From the NCBI RefSeq assembly GCF_029581355.1, contig NZ_CP120849.1, forward strand, positions 2,326,501-2,390,500: 64,000 nt of DNA, read 5' to 3'. This document shows, piece by piece, positions 1 through 8,685 of the stretch; the first letter of the stretch is position 1, and each line of letters opens with the position of its first letter. Both the position numbers and the translations under genes were made by a program. The DNA comes from Parabacteroides chongii. GTDB taxonomy: Bacteria; Bacteroidota; Bacteroidia; Bacteroidales; Tannerellaceae. The notes under the pieces were generated by a model, which was given only the letters and a program-made list of their open reading frames with translations, did not search any database and was not told the DNA's origin.

Positions 1-1125
1 CGACATAACCGGAACCGCACGTAATGCAGAGTTAAAGCTGATATCGTCATAATCCTGATCCCATATTTTCATCATGATCGTGCTACCTACACGAAGGTGG
101 TTGTTGAAGAATGAGAAGTCATTTTTAGCACGTAAGTTCCAGGCTTCATAACCGGTAGTCTTTACGATACCTTCCTGATTCAAGTAACTGGCAGAAACAT
201 TGAACGTAGATGTTTTGTTACCGCCTGAGATATTCATTGATACTTTGTTTACAGCAGCCGTGCGATATAATTCATCCTGCCAGTCAGTTCCTTTTCCGTT
301 CCAACCGGTAAGTAACGGCTGGTCTTGTGCTATGTTATTCAATTTGCAGTAATCGCGGAATTGATTTCCGTCGAGTACATCTATTTTGCGCATCATTTTC
401 TGTACACCGGTATAAGCATTTACATCTACGCGGGTCGGCATTTCCTTGTGTCCGCCTTTTGTCGTGATCAATACAACACCGTTTGCAGCACGTGAACCGT
501 AAATAGCAGCTGCAGATGCGTCTTTCAATACATCGATTGACTGGATGTCGGATGGTTCTACCATATTGATATCACCATATACACCGTCAATTACATATAA
601 TGGAGAAGATTTGCTCAAAGAATTGACACCGCGGATATTGATGTTCATTCCTTCACCCGGTTGACCATTCGCGGCGGAAACTGTTACACCTGCAATACGT
701 CCCTGTAATGCGGAAGAGGCATTACGTGCCAAACCTGCCTGTAACTCTTTTCCTGAAACAGAGGCTACAGCACCTGTTAAATCTTTTTTCTTTACTGTAC
801 CGTAACCGATAACTACAACTTCATCCAGTTGTTCGCCTTCTGCCATTGTAACATTAATGACATTCTGGTTGTTAACAGCTACAGTAGAAGCTTGCATACC
901 GACAAAAGAGAATTCAAGAACTTGCCCAGGGGACACACTGATAGAGTAGTTACCATCAATATCGGTTGTTGTACCTTGTGTGGTTCCTTTAATAACAACT
1001 GTTGCTCCGATGACCGGATTGTTCTCCGAGTCTTTTACCGTACCTTTTACGGTCATTGCTTGTTGTGCCCAACTTGAGAGTGTGAAAGCACCTAGCAATA
1101 ATGAGAAAGCTAGTTTTCTGTTCAT
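1..1125 (-). CDS. SusC/RagA-type TonB-dependent outer-membrane receptor, N-terminal part (runs off the window)
   Basis: The reading frame is open from an ATG at 1123-1125 to the window edge, 375 codons. It starts with a signal peptide (MNRKLAFSLLL...SSWAQ). A carboxypeptidase-D-like beta-sandwich follows (about residues 25-100; VKGTVKDSENNPVIGATV), then the TonB plug with the typical GYGTVKKKDLTGAV stretch and DASAAAIYGSRAANGVV. Members of this family are about 1000 residues, so roughly the last 60% lies outside. The receptor imports glycans or peptides across the outer membrane with a SusD lipoprotein, which would be expected to the left. It has no STN domain, unlike the second SusC here, so it is probably not directly wired to a FecR/ECF pair. 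The start is supported by the promoter at 1167-1199. The family call is firm; the substrate is unknown. Confidence 0.93.
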   Translation of the reverse strand, partial: MNRKLAFSLLLGAFTLSSWAQQAMTVKGTVKDSENNPVIGATVVIKGTTQGTTTDIDGNYSISVSPGQVLEFSFVGMQASTVAVNNQNVINVTMAEGEQLDEVVVIGYGTVKKKDLTGAVASVSGKELQAGLARNASSALQGRIAGVTVSAANGQPGEGMNINIRGVNSLSKSSPLYVIDGVYGDINMVEPSDIQSIDVLKDASAAAIYGSRAANGVVLITTKGGHKEMPTRVDVNAYTGVQKMMRKIDVLDGNQFRDYCKLNNIAQDQPLLTGWNGKGTDWQDELYRTAAVNKVSMNISGGNKTSTFNVSASYLNQEGIVKTTGYEAWNLRAKNDFSFFNNHLRVGSTIMMKIWDQDYDDISFNSALRAVPVMS

Positions 1126-1166
1126 AATGTTTGTTTAAAGATTAATTTGTGTATTTTCATCTGATG

Positions 1167-1199
1167 CAAAGGTAAGGTGTCGGAGGAGGGGAAATCAAG
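1167..1199 (-). promoter_or_regulatory. Bacteroidetes housekeeping promoter of the SusC gene
   Basis: On the minus strand the -7 box TACCTTTG (1174-1167) matches TAnnTTTG exactly. A CTTG -33 element (1199-1196) lies 21 bp upstream, which is the usual spacing. The predicted transcription start is about 1160, giving a leader of about 35 nt before the ATG. Confidence 0.65.
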
Positions 1200-1460
1200 T
1201 AGAATTTTTGCGACATATAATGAATCTTGATCAATTATTGAGAGGTATACAAGCTCTATAGAGAGTCTTTTTCGTCGAAAATAGTATGATAATATTTCAT
1301 CAGAGGGGGCGATTGAAGTGAGTGGAATGTCAAAATCTTATTAGTTTGTGATAAATTTGTATTGTGTTTTATAACATGTGTTAATTTTGGGCACTTTGTG
1401 ATGGAAGACTTTCTCATTGATTATCATTCCCATTTACAAAAATAGAATTGTCAAAATGAT

Positions 1461-1526
1461 ATTAGTGTAGCATGAAATTGGAATTAGTATACCGTGTAAA
1501 TAGAATTACCTCTGCGGGTAATGTTT
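1461..1526. repeat. Weak 22-bp-period tandem repeat (three units)
   Basis: ATTA cores start at 1461, 1483 and 1505, exactly 22 bp apart (ATTAGTGTA, ATTAGTATA, ATTACCTCT). The first two units match at about half of their positions and the third only in the core. This is the weakest of four arrays with this period in the window. Confidence 0.4.
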
Positions 1527-1587
1527 TTTAACGTATCAAATGGATAGAAATATTGTTTGACTGATGAAACTTTGTCAAAAATGAAAT

Positions 1588-1621
1588 CTCCCCATTTGAT
1601 ATATGCATATCAGATGAGGAG
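1588..1621 (-). terminator. Hairpin terminator downstream of the phosphodiesterase-like lipoprotein gene
   Basis: Arms of 15 nt (1588-1602 and 1607-1621) pair with only two G:U-type mismatches around a 4-nt loop. On the minus strand the stem is followed by a T-rich stretch. It lies about 30 nt after the stop of the gene at 1653-2687. Confidence 0.7.
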
Positions 1622-1652
1622 GCTGAATTCTGTTAACAGATTAATAATTCTG

Positions 1653-2687
1653 TTATTTGACTAATTGGAATGTTGCTAAAACTGCTTTATGGTCGGTTGG
1701 CCAGATTCCTGCCGGAAGAATGATCGGATCGGCTGTTTCTTCTGTAACACGTTCTCCGCGAAGGATATCCCCCTTAGGTCCGATAATCGTTACATCTGTC
1801 AGACTCAACCCGTTGTGAGGTGTATACATAATGAAGTCGATACGATCCCGATCGTCCGCTTCAGGTGACCAGACCAGTTTTTTCAATGCGATATCCGGAC
1901 AGTCTGCCGGACAGGTAAATCCCGGATGGGTAACCGGATCGGGATATTTTTCGCGATAAGAATCTTTGAAGCCGGCTTTTTCGAGCATAACGGATACATC
2001 CCAGGGAACGACAAGACCGTAATGGTCACGCATATCTTTGGTCGCTTCTGTCCAGTCCAGGTGTGAAGGCTCATTAAAATCGCCTCCAAGAATAACAATA
2101 CGTCCGGCAGCTTTGTCTTTTTCTGCTTCATTTACAAAGCGGGCAATAGCGTCATCTCTGACGGATGCACGATTCAGGATCAATAAAGAATCCAGGTTGC
2201 TGACCGGTTCTATTTTATCCCAGTTATTACCGTCGTATCCGCGGGCATCATAATAAGCACAGTTACGATAATCAAGGTGTGCTGTGTAAACGGCAAATTC
2301 CTGATTACCTTTCTTTGTGACTAAACGGTAGATGCTGCCTCTGTCATCATTTAAAGGGTAAACCGTACTACTGTCGCTAATCGGATAGCGGCTTAATAAA
2401 CCGGAATCTTCCGTATAGAAAGAATAATAAGTTTGTCCGCGTTTCTTCAGGGCTTCAACGATTCTGTCACAAAAGCGGGTATTGTGATAGTTTCTGACTT
2501 CGCTCAACGTCACAAAGTCTGCGTCGCTGCGGACAATTTCATCGGCTACTGCATCAAACCCATTTTCTACTACGGTCCCTTCCTGCCAGATATTAAATTG
2601 GAGGACTTTGAATGTTTCAGTTTTCTGACAAGCAGAACAACTGATGATAATTAACAACAATAGTGTTGTAAATAACCCATTTTTCAT
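1653..2687 (-). CDS. Secreted endonuclease/exonuclease/phosphatase-family lipoprotein
   Basis: This 344-residue protein begins with a lipoprotein signal (hydrophobic stretch ending SCSAC, Cys17 or Cys20), so it is probably anchored in an outer or periplasmic membrane leaflet. The metal-dependent phosphodiesterase fold is shown by LQFNIWQEG near the N-terminus, the DADFVTLSEV strand with the metal-binding Glu, GGDFNEPSHLDW, DRIDFIMY, and the terminal TDHKAV with the catalytic His. Family members cleave phosphodiester bonds in nucleic acids, sphingomyelin or inositol phosphates; the substrate cannot be told here. It looks monocistronic: a terminator follows it and an AraC gene on the same strand lies about 60 bp upstream. 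The whole domain is present. Confidence 0.88.
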   Translation of the reverse strand: MKNGLFTTLLLLIIISCSACQKTETFKVLQFNIWQEGTVVENGFDAVADEIVRSDADFVTLSEVRNYHNTRFCDRIVEALKKRGQTYYSFYTEDSGLLSRYPISDSSTVYPLNDDRGSIYRLVTKKGNQEFAVYTAHLDYRNCAYYDARGYDGNNWDKIEPVSNLDSLLILNRASVRDDAIARFVNEAEKDKAAGRIVILGGDFNEPSHLDWTEATKDMRDHYGLVVPWDVSVMLEKAGFKDSYREKYPDPVTHPGFTCPADCPDIALKKLVWSPEADDRDRIDFIMYTPHNGLSLTDVTIIGPKGDILRGERVTEETADPIILPAGIWPTDHKAVLATFQLVK

Positions 2688-2750
2688 GATAGCTGTGTTT
2701 TTTATGAGATTTTTTTAGTCCTGCGAAATTAGCCAATTTTTTAAGCGGAA

Positions 2751-3638
2751 CTAAACAATCACCTTCTTTTTTCTATAGTTCTCTCTGAACTCTGTCGGCG
2801 GCATTCCTTTTTTCTTTTTGAATATACGATTAAAATTTGACAGGTTATTGAAGCCGCATGCGTATCCGATCTCTGCGACCGATTGCGGTGAATCGATAAG
2901 AGCCCGGATGGCAAATCCCAGGCGTATATCTGTCAGGAAATCGACAAAGCTTTTGGAAGTACGTTGTTTGATATACCGGCAGAAAGAAGGTTCACTCATA
3001 TTGATCAGTTCAGCTACATCAGACAGGCGTACTTGTTTGTCATAGTTTTTATTCAGGTAGTCGATTACTTTTCGAATACGTAAATCTTCATCATGAGCTC
3101 TTTCCTGACGAATGAAAGAATGACTGGCCAGTTCCCGGATATCTTCCGATAAAGACAATTCATGCAAAATCATAAGCAGTTTCATGACTGAGTAGAAACC
3201 ATCTGTCTCGCAGGTGATGGTTTTCAGTAACGGACGTACTTTGTCTATAGCCTGTGTGCCGAAAGCAACCCCTTTCTGAGCACGTTCGAAGAGGGTTTTT
3301 ATACTTTGAAACTGGTTCCTTTCCAACAGCTCTTCCGGAAGGGACGAGCGGTGGAACTGGATGGTTATTTCATGGATAGCTTGTGATTTGCATTCGTGAT
3401 TGACCCAGGCATGTTCCAATGTCGGGTTAGTTACTAATACTAGTTCGTCGTCACTGATCGTTTCAACGGAGTCTCCTACAATACGTTGGGCTCCTTTCGC
3501 ATGTTCAATAAAATTCAATTCATATTCAGGATGTACATGAATGGGAAAATTGAATGTTGATTTAAGGCGCTCTATTACGATGAAACAGTCTTTCGAAGAT
3601 AACGGAGATACTTCTTTAAATAATTCGGTTCCAATCAT
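2751..3638 (-). CDS. AraC-family transcriptional regulator
   Basis: I place the start at the ATG at 3636-3638 (MIGTELFKEV), giving 295 residues. An upstream TTG at 3671 would add 11 residues but is less likely. The N-terminal half resembles a cupin-like ligand-binding domain (HVHPEYELNFI). The C-terminal ~100 residues contain two helix-turn-helix units: VRLSDVAELINMSEPSFCRYIKQ and the signature VAEIGYACGFNNLSNFNRIFKKKKGMPPTEFR. It is divergent from the SDR gene at 3754 with a gap of about 115 bp, so control of that gene or of itself is plausible. The ligand is unknown. Confidence 0.93.
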   Translation of the reverse strand: MIGTELFKEVSPLSSKDCFIVIERLKSTFNFPIHVHPEYELNFIEHAKGAQRIVGDSVETISDDELVLVTNPTLEHAWVNHECKSQAIHEITIQFHRSSLPEELLERNQFQSIKTLFERAQKGVAFGTQAIDKVRPLLKTITCETDGFYSVMKLLMILHELSLSEDIRELASHSFIRQERAHDEDLRIRKVIDYLNKNYDKQVRLSDVAELINMSEPSFCRYIKQRTSKSFVDFLTDIRLGFAIRALIDSPQSVAEIGYACGFNNLSNFNRIFKKKKGMPPTEFRENYRKKKVIV

Positions 3639-3717
3639 ACTTTTTATATTTCTGTTTGCAAATATAATCAAAGTTTTTATTTATTCCTGTTACAACAGTT
3701 TTACAAGAGTCTTTTGT

Positions 3718-3725
3718 TATCTTTG
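3718..3725 (+). promoter_or_regulatory. -7 promoter box upstream of the SDR gene
   Basis: TATCTTTG fits TAnnTTTG perfectly and lies 28 bp before the ATG at 3754. No clear TTTG -33 box is seen at 19-21 bp spacing, so an activator, perhaps the divergent AraC protein, may be needed. Confidence 0.45.
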
Positions 3726-3753
3726 CGGCAGATAATCAGACACAAAACAGAGT

Positions 3754-4497
3754 ATGGACGGTAAGAGAGTATTTGTCACGGGTGGTGCTAAGGGTATTGG
3801 TGCTGCTATTGTTACTGCATTTTGTAATGTGGGAGCGCGGGTCGCTTTTTGTGATACGGATGAGAAGGCAGCCTTGCGTCTTTGTGATTTATTGCCTACT
3901 TTTGTTCAGTATTTTCAAACCGATGCCAGTGATTCGGTAGCTCTTCAAGAAGTTATCAACAGACTTATCAACATGTGGGGAGATGTGGATGTGATTGTTA
4001 ACAATGTGGGGATCAGTGAGTTTTCCCCATTGGTCGATACAAGTATTGAACAGTTCGACAGGATACTATCAACAAACCTGCGGCCGGTGTTTATAACTTC
4101 ACGTGCACTGGCTATTCACCGGAACAATGAGGAAGGAAAGAAACGTTACGGACGGATCATCAATATTGCTTCTTCCCGTTATCTGCAGAGTGAACCGGGC
4201 TCGGAGGGATATGCCGCTTCCAAAGGTGGAATTGTTTCCCTGACGCATGCCTTGGCGCTTTCGTTCAGTGATTATAATATTACAGTAAACTGTATCAGTC
4301 CCGGTTGGATACAAAACGAAGACTACCGTTTGTTGAAACCGACCGACCACAAACAACATCCTTCCGGCCGTGTAGGCCGTCCTTCCGACATTGCAAGCGC
4401 CTGTCTTTTCCTGGCTGCCCCTGAAAATGATTTCATCAACGGGCAGAACATCGTTATCGACGGGGGAATGACAAAAAAGATGATCTACGAAGAATAA
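3754..4497 (+). CDS. Short-chain dehydrogenase/reductase (SDR)
   Basis: This 247-residue protein has the classical SDR layout. It has the Rossmann motif TGGAKGIG (residues 9-16) and Asp34 after the second strand, which favours NAD(H) over NADP(H). NNVGIS starts at residue 83, a Ser lies at 140-141, and the catalytic YAASK has Tyr153 and Lys157. The C-terminus INGQNIVIDGGM is typical of the FabG-like group. It is a soluble cytoplasmic oxidoreductase; the alcohol or ketone substrate is not evident. It is divergent from the AraC regulator and converges tail to tail with the gene ending at 4499, leaving one base between them. Confidence 0.92.
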   Translation: MDGKRVFVTGGAKGIGAAIVTAFCNVGARVAFCDTDEKAALRLCDLLPTFVQYFQTDASDSVALQEVINRLINMWGDVDVIVNNVGISEFSPLVDTSIEQFDRILSTNLRPVFITSRALAIHRNNEEGKKRYGRIINIASSRYLQSEPGSEGYAASKGGIVSLTHALALSFSDYNITVNCISPGWIQNEDYRLLKPTDHKQHPSGRVGRPSDIASACLFLAAPENDFINGQNIVIDGGMTKKMIYEE

Positions 4498-4498
4498 A

Positions 4499-5335
4499 TC
4501 AATTGAACCCGATTCTTATATTTTTGTTTTTTAATGCAGGGTAGATGAGGAACTGGGGATCCATCCGTTTGTTCCACGGATTGTATTCGAAGTTTACACC
4601 TATACCGATGCCGATATCCTCTTTCACTTTGAATTCGAAAGCACCACCTACGCTCGTATGATTATAAAACGGATTCAACAGCATTTGCGGATTGCTCCGT
4701 TCTTTTTTCTCGTAAAAGGTATATTGTGCCCAACTTCTGAGAGTCAGCCAATCGGTTGCCTCATAACTGGCAGTCGCATTGAATCCCCCCATAAAGTCGG
4801 GGCTGGGATTGAATGGTGTGAAATAGCGTCCGGCAAAGGCTCCTCCCGTCAATGTCCAGCGATCCTGCTGCCATACCAACGATGAACTGATCTGGGTCAG
4901 ACCTCCTGCACCGGGCCAGGTATATTGTTCACCGACTGTCAGCACACCGGTGGTCTCGCTGATTGGAGTGAATGAAAACTCCTGGAAATCGAATGCCATC
5001 GGCGATACACGCCGTATCATCGGAGCAAATACATTAAAGAAAGGACGGTAAGCAAGAGACAACACTTGCATATCCATCGGACGCTCGTCTACCTGGGGAG
5101 GAAAGTCGGGGGTAAATTCCCTGAGCTTCTTTTCCAACTCGGTGAGTCTGGAAGGAGTATAAGTTTTGTAGGAATACTCCGGAATATTGAAATCGAGCGT
5201 TCTAAACTTAGGGACGGCTGTAATTTTCCCTTCACGATTCAAAACAAAGTCAAATACTGACTGCGCATGCCCGTACGATACACACGCCAATAGTGCTATT
5301 ATTATAAAATATCCCCGCTTCATACACAACATCAT
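4499..5335 (-). CDS. Secreted protein of unknown function, probably an outer-membrane beta-barrel
   Basis: This protein has 278 residues if it starts at 5335; starting at the ATG at 5321-5323 (MKRGYFIIIALL) gives a cleaner signal peptide ending GHAQ. The N-terminal ~60 mature residues are charged and proline-rich. The rest alternates short amphipathic strands with glycine and aromatic residues (LTGGAFAGRYFTPF, FNATASYEATDWLTLRSWAQYTF, GIGIGVNFEYNPW, ending IRIGFN), the pattern of a small outer-membrane barrel. I do not recognise a named family. It is monocistronic and divergent from the ECF sigma gene at 5516. Confidence 0.75.
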   Translation of the reverse strand: MMLCMKRGYFIIIALLACVSYGHAQSVFDFVLNREGKITAVPKFRTLDFNIPEYSYKTYTPSRLTELEKKLREFTPDFPPQVDERPMDMQVLSLAYRPFFNVFAPMIRRVSPMAFDFQEFSFTPISETTGVLTVGEQYTWPGAGGLTQISSSLVWQQDRWTLTGGAFAGRYFTPFNPSPDFMGGFNATASYEATDWLTLRSWAQYTFYEKKERSNPQMLLNPFYNHTSVGGAFEFKVKEDIGIGIGVNFEYNPWNKRMDPQFLIYPALKNKNIRIGFN

Positions 5336-5515
5336 TTTATTGTCGCTAAGATAGATTATTTGCTTAAAATAAGCTATTTATTCTTCTTGATTTTACTTAA
5401 AATAGTGGAAAATGGCTTATATTTAAGTCTTGTAAAAAATATTTTCAAAATTCTCTGTCTGCTTGCAACATTGGAAGGACCATTTTCATCATAGAGATAG
5501 AGAGTAATATTACCT

Positions 5516-6064
5516 ATGGACGAACAACTGTTAATTGCCGGATGCAAACGCGGGGAGTCATGGGCTCGTAAGGAGTTATACGAGCTGTATGCTCCTGCCA
5601 TGATGAGTGTGTGCATGCGATATGTCAATAACAGGGAAACAGCCCGCGACTTGTTGCAGGATGGTTTTATCAAGATATTCACAAAAATAGGGAGCTATGC
5701 GGGAAGCGGTGCGTTTCCCGGTTGGGTTCGCAGGGTGTTCGTCACGACAGCTCTTGAATATCTGAGAAAAAATGATGCGATCCGGTTAAGTGTTAATTTC
5801 GATGACTGCGGGGAGCTGGCGGATGAGGTGGATGTGTCGGCGTTAGAACGTTTGTCAGCCGATGACCTGCACGCTTGTATTGCCCGTTTGCCAAATGGTT
5901 ATCGGACGGTATTCAACCTCTATGCTATAGAAGGATATTCTCATAGTGAAATAGCAGAAATGCTGCATATAAGTGAAGTAACCTCGCGGACGCAGTTTAT
6001 TCGGGCGCGGAAAGTGTTACAGAAAAGTGTTCAATCATTAATCAAGCATGAAAATGCGCAGTGA
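5516..6064 (+). CDS. ECF-type RNA polymerase sigma factor
   Basis: This 182-residue sigma-70 group 4 protein has region 2 at about residues 15-85 (RDLLQDGFIKIF, the core-binding helix) and region 4 at about 125-175. The region 4 helix-turn-helix reads YSHSEIAEMLHISEVTSRTQFIRARKVL. No region 1 or 3 is present, as expected for ECF sigmas. Its last 17 nt overlap the start of the next gene, a membrane protein that probably acts as its anti-sigma partner. Together they form a two-gene signalling unit typical of Bacteroidetes. The stimulus is unknown. Confidence 0.93.
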   Translation: MDEQLLIAGCKRGESWARKELYELYAPAMMSVCMRYVNNRETARDLLQDGFIKIFTKIGSYAGSGAFPGWVRRVFVTTALEYLRKNDAIRLSVNFDDCGELADEVDVSALERLSADDLHACIARLPNGYRTVFNLYAIEGYSHSEIAEMLHISEVTSRTQFIRARKVLQKSVQSLIKHENAQ

Positions 6065-7322
6065 TACGGATCATAGGGAACAATTGGATGATTTCAGCGA
6101 ATTCATGAAGCGGAAACTGGAAGACCACCGGTTACCTGTGGATGACTTTTGCTGGGAAGAAATCGAGCCTCGTATGAAGCCCCGCAGACAGACATGGCTG
6201 TGGTGGGCGGGAAGTTCTGTGGCTGCCGCTGTTATTGCAATCTTGTTTTTGTTTTCGCCTTTTCGGGCAGGAGAAGCTCCCGATGGAGGTCCGGAATTAC
6301 CGGTGGCTGTCACTTATGATGAAGAGGAGGTACATCCGGCAACTCCGCAAGATGATACGGAAAAAACAGTTTTACCAGTGGAGCGACCTGTTCCGGCAAA
6401 GAAATTGATTGCTGCCGTTATTCCGGAGAAGTCCCCTCAGATGCAGGAAAAAGAGATACCGGAAGTATCTGAAGGTACTGAGGATATGGTGAATGCAACA
6501 GATGTTGTGAATATAGAAGAACCGGAAAAAACAGTTCAGCCGGCTGAAGACAGAAAGAAAGCGGCTTCCCCGGATTTGTACAGCTATAAGTCGGAAAAAC
6601 ACGCATATTCTTCTGCCGGTAAGAATAAGAAAGTGGCAGGAAAATGGTCTGTAAATGCCGGATTCGGAACCGGAGGGCATGTCTCGTTAGGCTTGGGGAC
6701 TGATTATGATATGGTGCAGGATCCTAGTAATAATGTCTCTGACGGAGGTATAATTTACTCTTCACCAGCCCGGCCTGCTGCACTTAATGCTTCAGGGGTA
6801 TTATCTCCTTCAGAATATAGTAATGTGGATGTGGCGCTTCCTTTATCTTTCGGACTGACGATTCGCCGGGATTTTAACCGGTATATTGGTTTGGAAACCG
6901 GACTGGTATATACTTATCTGGCTTCTAATCTGTCCAAATGGGATGAGGTTCAGTATAAGTCGCATCTGGAACTTCATTATCTGGGTATCCCGGTCAATCT
7001 GGTGGTATCTCTTTGGCAAAATTCACGCTGGAAAATCTATCTGACAGGTGGTGTCATGATGGAAAAAGGGTTGAGGGCGAAACAGACGGAGTCACGTTTT
7101 TGGCAGATGGAGATGAATAACCTGGTAGACAAAAGAGGCATAAGCGGTTTGCAGTGGTCGTTGAATGTTTCTGCCGGTGTTTCCTATCGTTTTTACAAGG
7201 ATTGGAATTTTTATTTCGAACCACGTATTTCCCATTACTTTGATAATGATCAGCCGGTGAGTATCCGCACGGAACATTCTGTGATTGTCGGACTCGGTGC
7301 CGGTGTCCGTTTTGATTTTTAA
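6048..7322 (+). CDS. Putative membrane anti-sigma partner with C-terminal outer-membrane-type beta-barrel
   Basis: This 424-residue protein starts at an ATG inside the sigma gene (17-nt overlap), so the two are probably translationally coupled. Residues 1-46 are charged and predicted cytoplasmic (DDFSEFMKRKLEDHRLPVDD). A single transmembrane helix follows (about 48-68, WLWWAGSSVAAAVIAILFLF). A low-complexity Pro/Glu/Lys linker runs to about 195. A C-terminal domain then has alternating barrel-like strands (KWSVNAGFGTGGHVSLGLG, FGLTIRRDFNRYIGLETGLVYTYL, VIVGLGAGVRFDF). The last resembles PorT/OmpA-like small barrels. The layout would link the cytoplasm to the outer membrane in one chain. An anti-sigma role is inferred from position and topology; there is no zinc (ZAS) motif. 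Confidence 0.82.
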   Translation: MKMRSDTDHREQLDDFSEFMKRKLEDHRLPVDDFCWEEIEPRMKPRRQTWLWWAGSSVAAAVIAILFLFSPFRAGEAPDGGPELPVAVTYDEEEVHPATPQDDTEKTVLPVERPVPAKKLIAAVIPEKSPQMQEKEIPEVSEGTEDMVNATDVVNIEEPEKTVQPAEDRKKAASPDLYSYKSEKHAYSSAGKNKKVAGKWSVNAGFGTGGHVSLGLGTDYDMVQDPSNNVSDGGIIYSSPARPAALNASGVLSPSEYSNVDVALPLSFGLTIRRDFNRYIGLETGLVYTYLASNLSKWDEVQYKSHLELHYLGIPVNLVVSLWQNSRWKIYLTGGVMMEKGLRAKQTESRFWQMEMNNLVDKRGISGLQWSLNVSAGVSYRFYKDWNFYFEPRISHYFDNDQPVSIRTEHSVIVGLGAGVRFDF

Positions 7323-7361
7323 ATAAAAAATTAGCATATTAATCCTCTAAATTTATTGAAT

Positions 7362-8627
7362 ATGAAAAAACGAGTGAGTTGGTTTTGTGTGTTGTTGATC
7401 TGTCTGCTTTGCGGATGTAACGATGATATGAAAGTAAGGGAGACAGTTACTTATACCGTGAATAAGCCTGTATACATGTCGTCCGATATCTTTCGTTCCT
7501 CTGTGAAAGTAACTACGCAACCGGAAGAAATTACGCAGCAGGGAAAGATCTGTTTCTATGACGGTTATCTGTATATGTCGGAGCCTGGAAAGGGAATCCA
7601 TATTATCGATAACCGGAATCCTTCGTCACCGGCTGTGGTCGGTTTTATTGAATTGTTGGGAAATGCCGACCTGGCTATCCGTAATGATTTGTTGTATGCC
7701 GATTCGTATGTCGACCTGGTATGGTTTGATATCAGTAATCCGGCAGTACCGGCGTTGAAGAGCCGGCTGGAAAATGTGTTTCCTCAGAGTTATCCGCCGA
7801 TTGAAGAAGGCATAATCGATTCTGAAGTTTTTTCTGAGGCCGGAAGGGCTAAGGGGATTGTTGTTGGCTGGACGCAGGAAGAGGTGACGAAAACCTATGA
7901 ATATTATAAAGATGAACTCTATTGTAATGATATGGCGACAAGCCCCGGAAATAGTAGTGGCAGTTCTTCTACAGGTGTGAACGGTTCGATGTCCCGTTTC
8001 GGACTTTATAAGGATTATCTGTATGTCGTATTGAATAATCAGATGGATATCTTCGATCTTTCCGGCGCGGAACCGGTGGTTGCTGCAGAAACTGTTCCGG
8101 TCGGCTGGAATGTCGAGACTATTTTCAGTTATAAGGACTATATGTTCATGGGAACGCCTACCGGAATGCTGATCTATTCTGTTGAAGATCCGGTAAAGCC
8201 TGAATACCAGTCTGCTATGGCTCATATATATGGTTGTGATCCGGTAGTAGTGGAAGATGACATTGCTTATGTGACGGTTCATTCCGGCAATAATTGCGGA
8301 CAAAACTCCAATGAACTGATTATTTTGGATGTCAGCAATGTAAAAAGTCCGCAGCCGATCGTTGCGTATACAATGACAAAACCCAAAGGGTTGGGGATCG
8401 ACAACGGTACACTTTTCCTGTGTGACGATGGTCTGAAGATTTATGATGCAGCCGATCCGCAAACCCTGATGGCTAACCGCCTGGCCCATTACTCGGGCAT
8501 GGAGGGCTACGATGTGATCCCACACGACAATGTCTTGATGATGATGGCTGAAGACGGTATTTACCAGTATGATTATTCCAATTTGAAAGAGATCAGGTTG
8601 CTGAGTAAGCTGGCGGTGAAGAAGTGA
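7362..8627 (+). CDS. LVIVD-repeat beta-propeller lipoprotein
   Basis: I place the start at the ATG at 7362 (MKKRVSWFCVLL), giving 421 residues; a TTG two codons upstream is less likely. The lipobox LLCGC gives a lipidated Cys at about residue 20. The rest contains repeated strands with the LVIVD-type pattern (GIHIIDNRNPSSPAVVG, LVWFDISNPAVPAL, ELIILDVSNVKSPQPI, LKIYDAADPQ), diagnostic of surface or periplasmic propellers of unknown function. It lies 39 nt after the barrel protein on the same strand, so it may be the third gene of the sigma operon. A bidirectional terminator follows. Confidence 0.87.
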   Translation: MKKRVSWFCVLLICLLCGCNDDMKVRETVTYTVNKPVYMSSDIFRSSVKVTTQPEEITQQGKICFYDGYLYMSEPGKGIHIIDNRNPSSPAVVGFIELLGNADLAIRNDLLYADSYVDLVWFDISNPAVPALKSRLENVFPQSYPPIEEGIIDSEVFSEAGRAKGIVVGWTQEEVTKTYEYYKDELYCNDMATSPGNSSGSSSTGVNGSMSRFGLYKDYLYVVLNNQMDIFDLSGAEPVVAAETVPVGWNVETIFSYKDYMFMGTPTGMLIYSVEDPVKPEYQSAMAHIYGCDPVVVEDDIAYVTVHSGNNCGQNSNELIILDVSNVKSPQPIVAYTMTKPKGLGIDNGTLFLCDDGLKIYDAADPQTLMANRLAHYSGMEGYDVIPHDNVLMMMAEDGIYQYDYSNLKEIRLLSKLAVKK

Positions 8628-8648
8628 AAAGAGTAGAAATGAAAAAAG

Positions 8649-8680
8649 AAAGCGGAAACCCCTAACAGGATTTCCGCTTT
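8649..8680. terminator. Bidirectional Rho-independent terminator
   Basis: AAAGCGGAAA (8649-8658) pairs perfectly with TTTCCGCTTT (8671-8680). It is flanked by T-rich sequence on the plus side and A-rich sequence on the other, and separates the converging genes ending at 8627 and 8686. Confidence 0.82.
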
Positions 8681-8685
8681 TATTT

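Larger units (their letters stand above)
1126..1652. other. Intergenic region with the SusC promoter, a 22-bp-period repeat and a terminator
   Basis: No gene is supported in this AT-rich stretch. It holds the minus-strand SusC promoter (1167-1199), a weak three-unit repeat of 22 bp period (1461-1526) and a hairpin terminator for the gene to its right (1588-1621). A short perfect palindrome, TCTGTTAACAGA, lies at 1629-1640. Confidence 0.6.
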
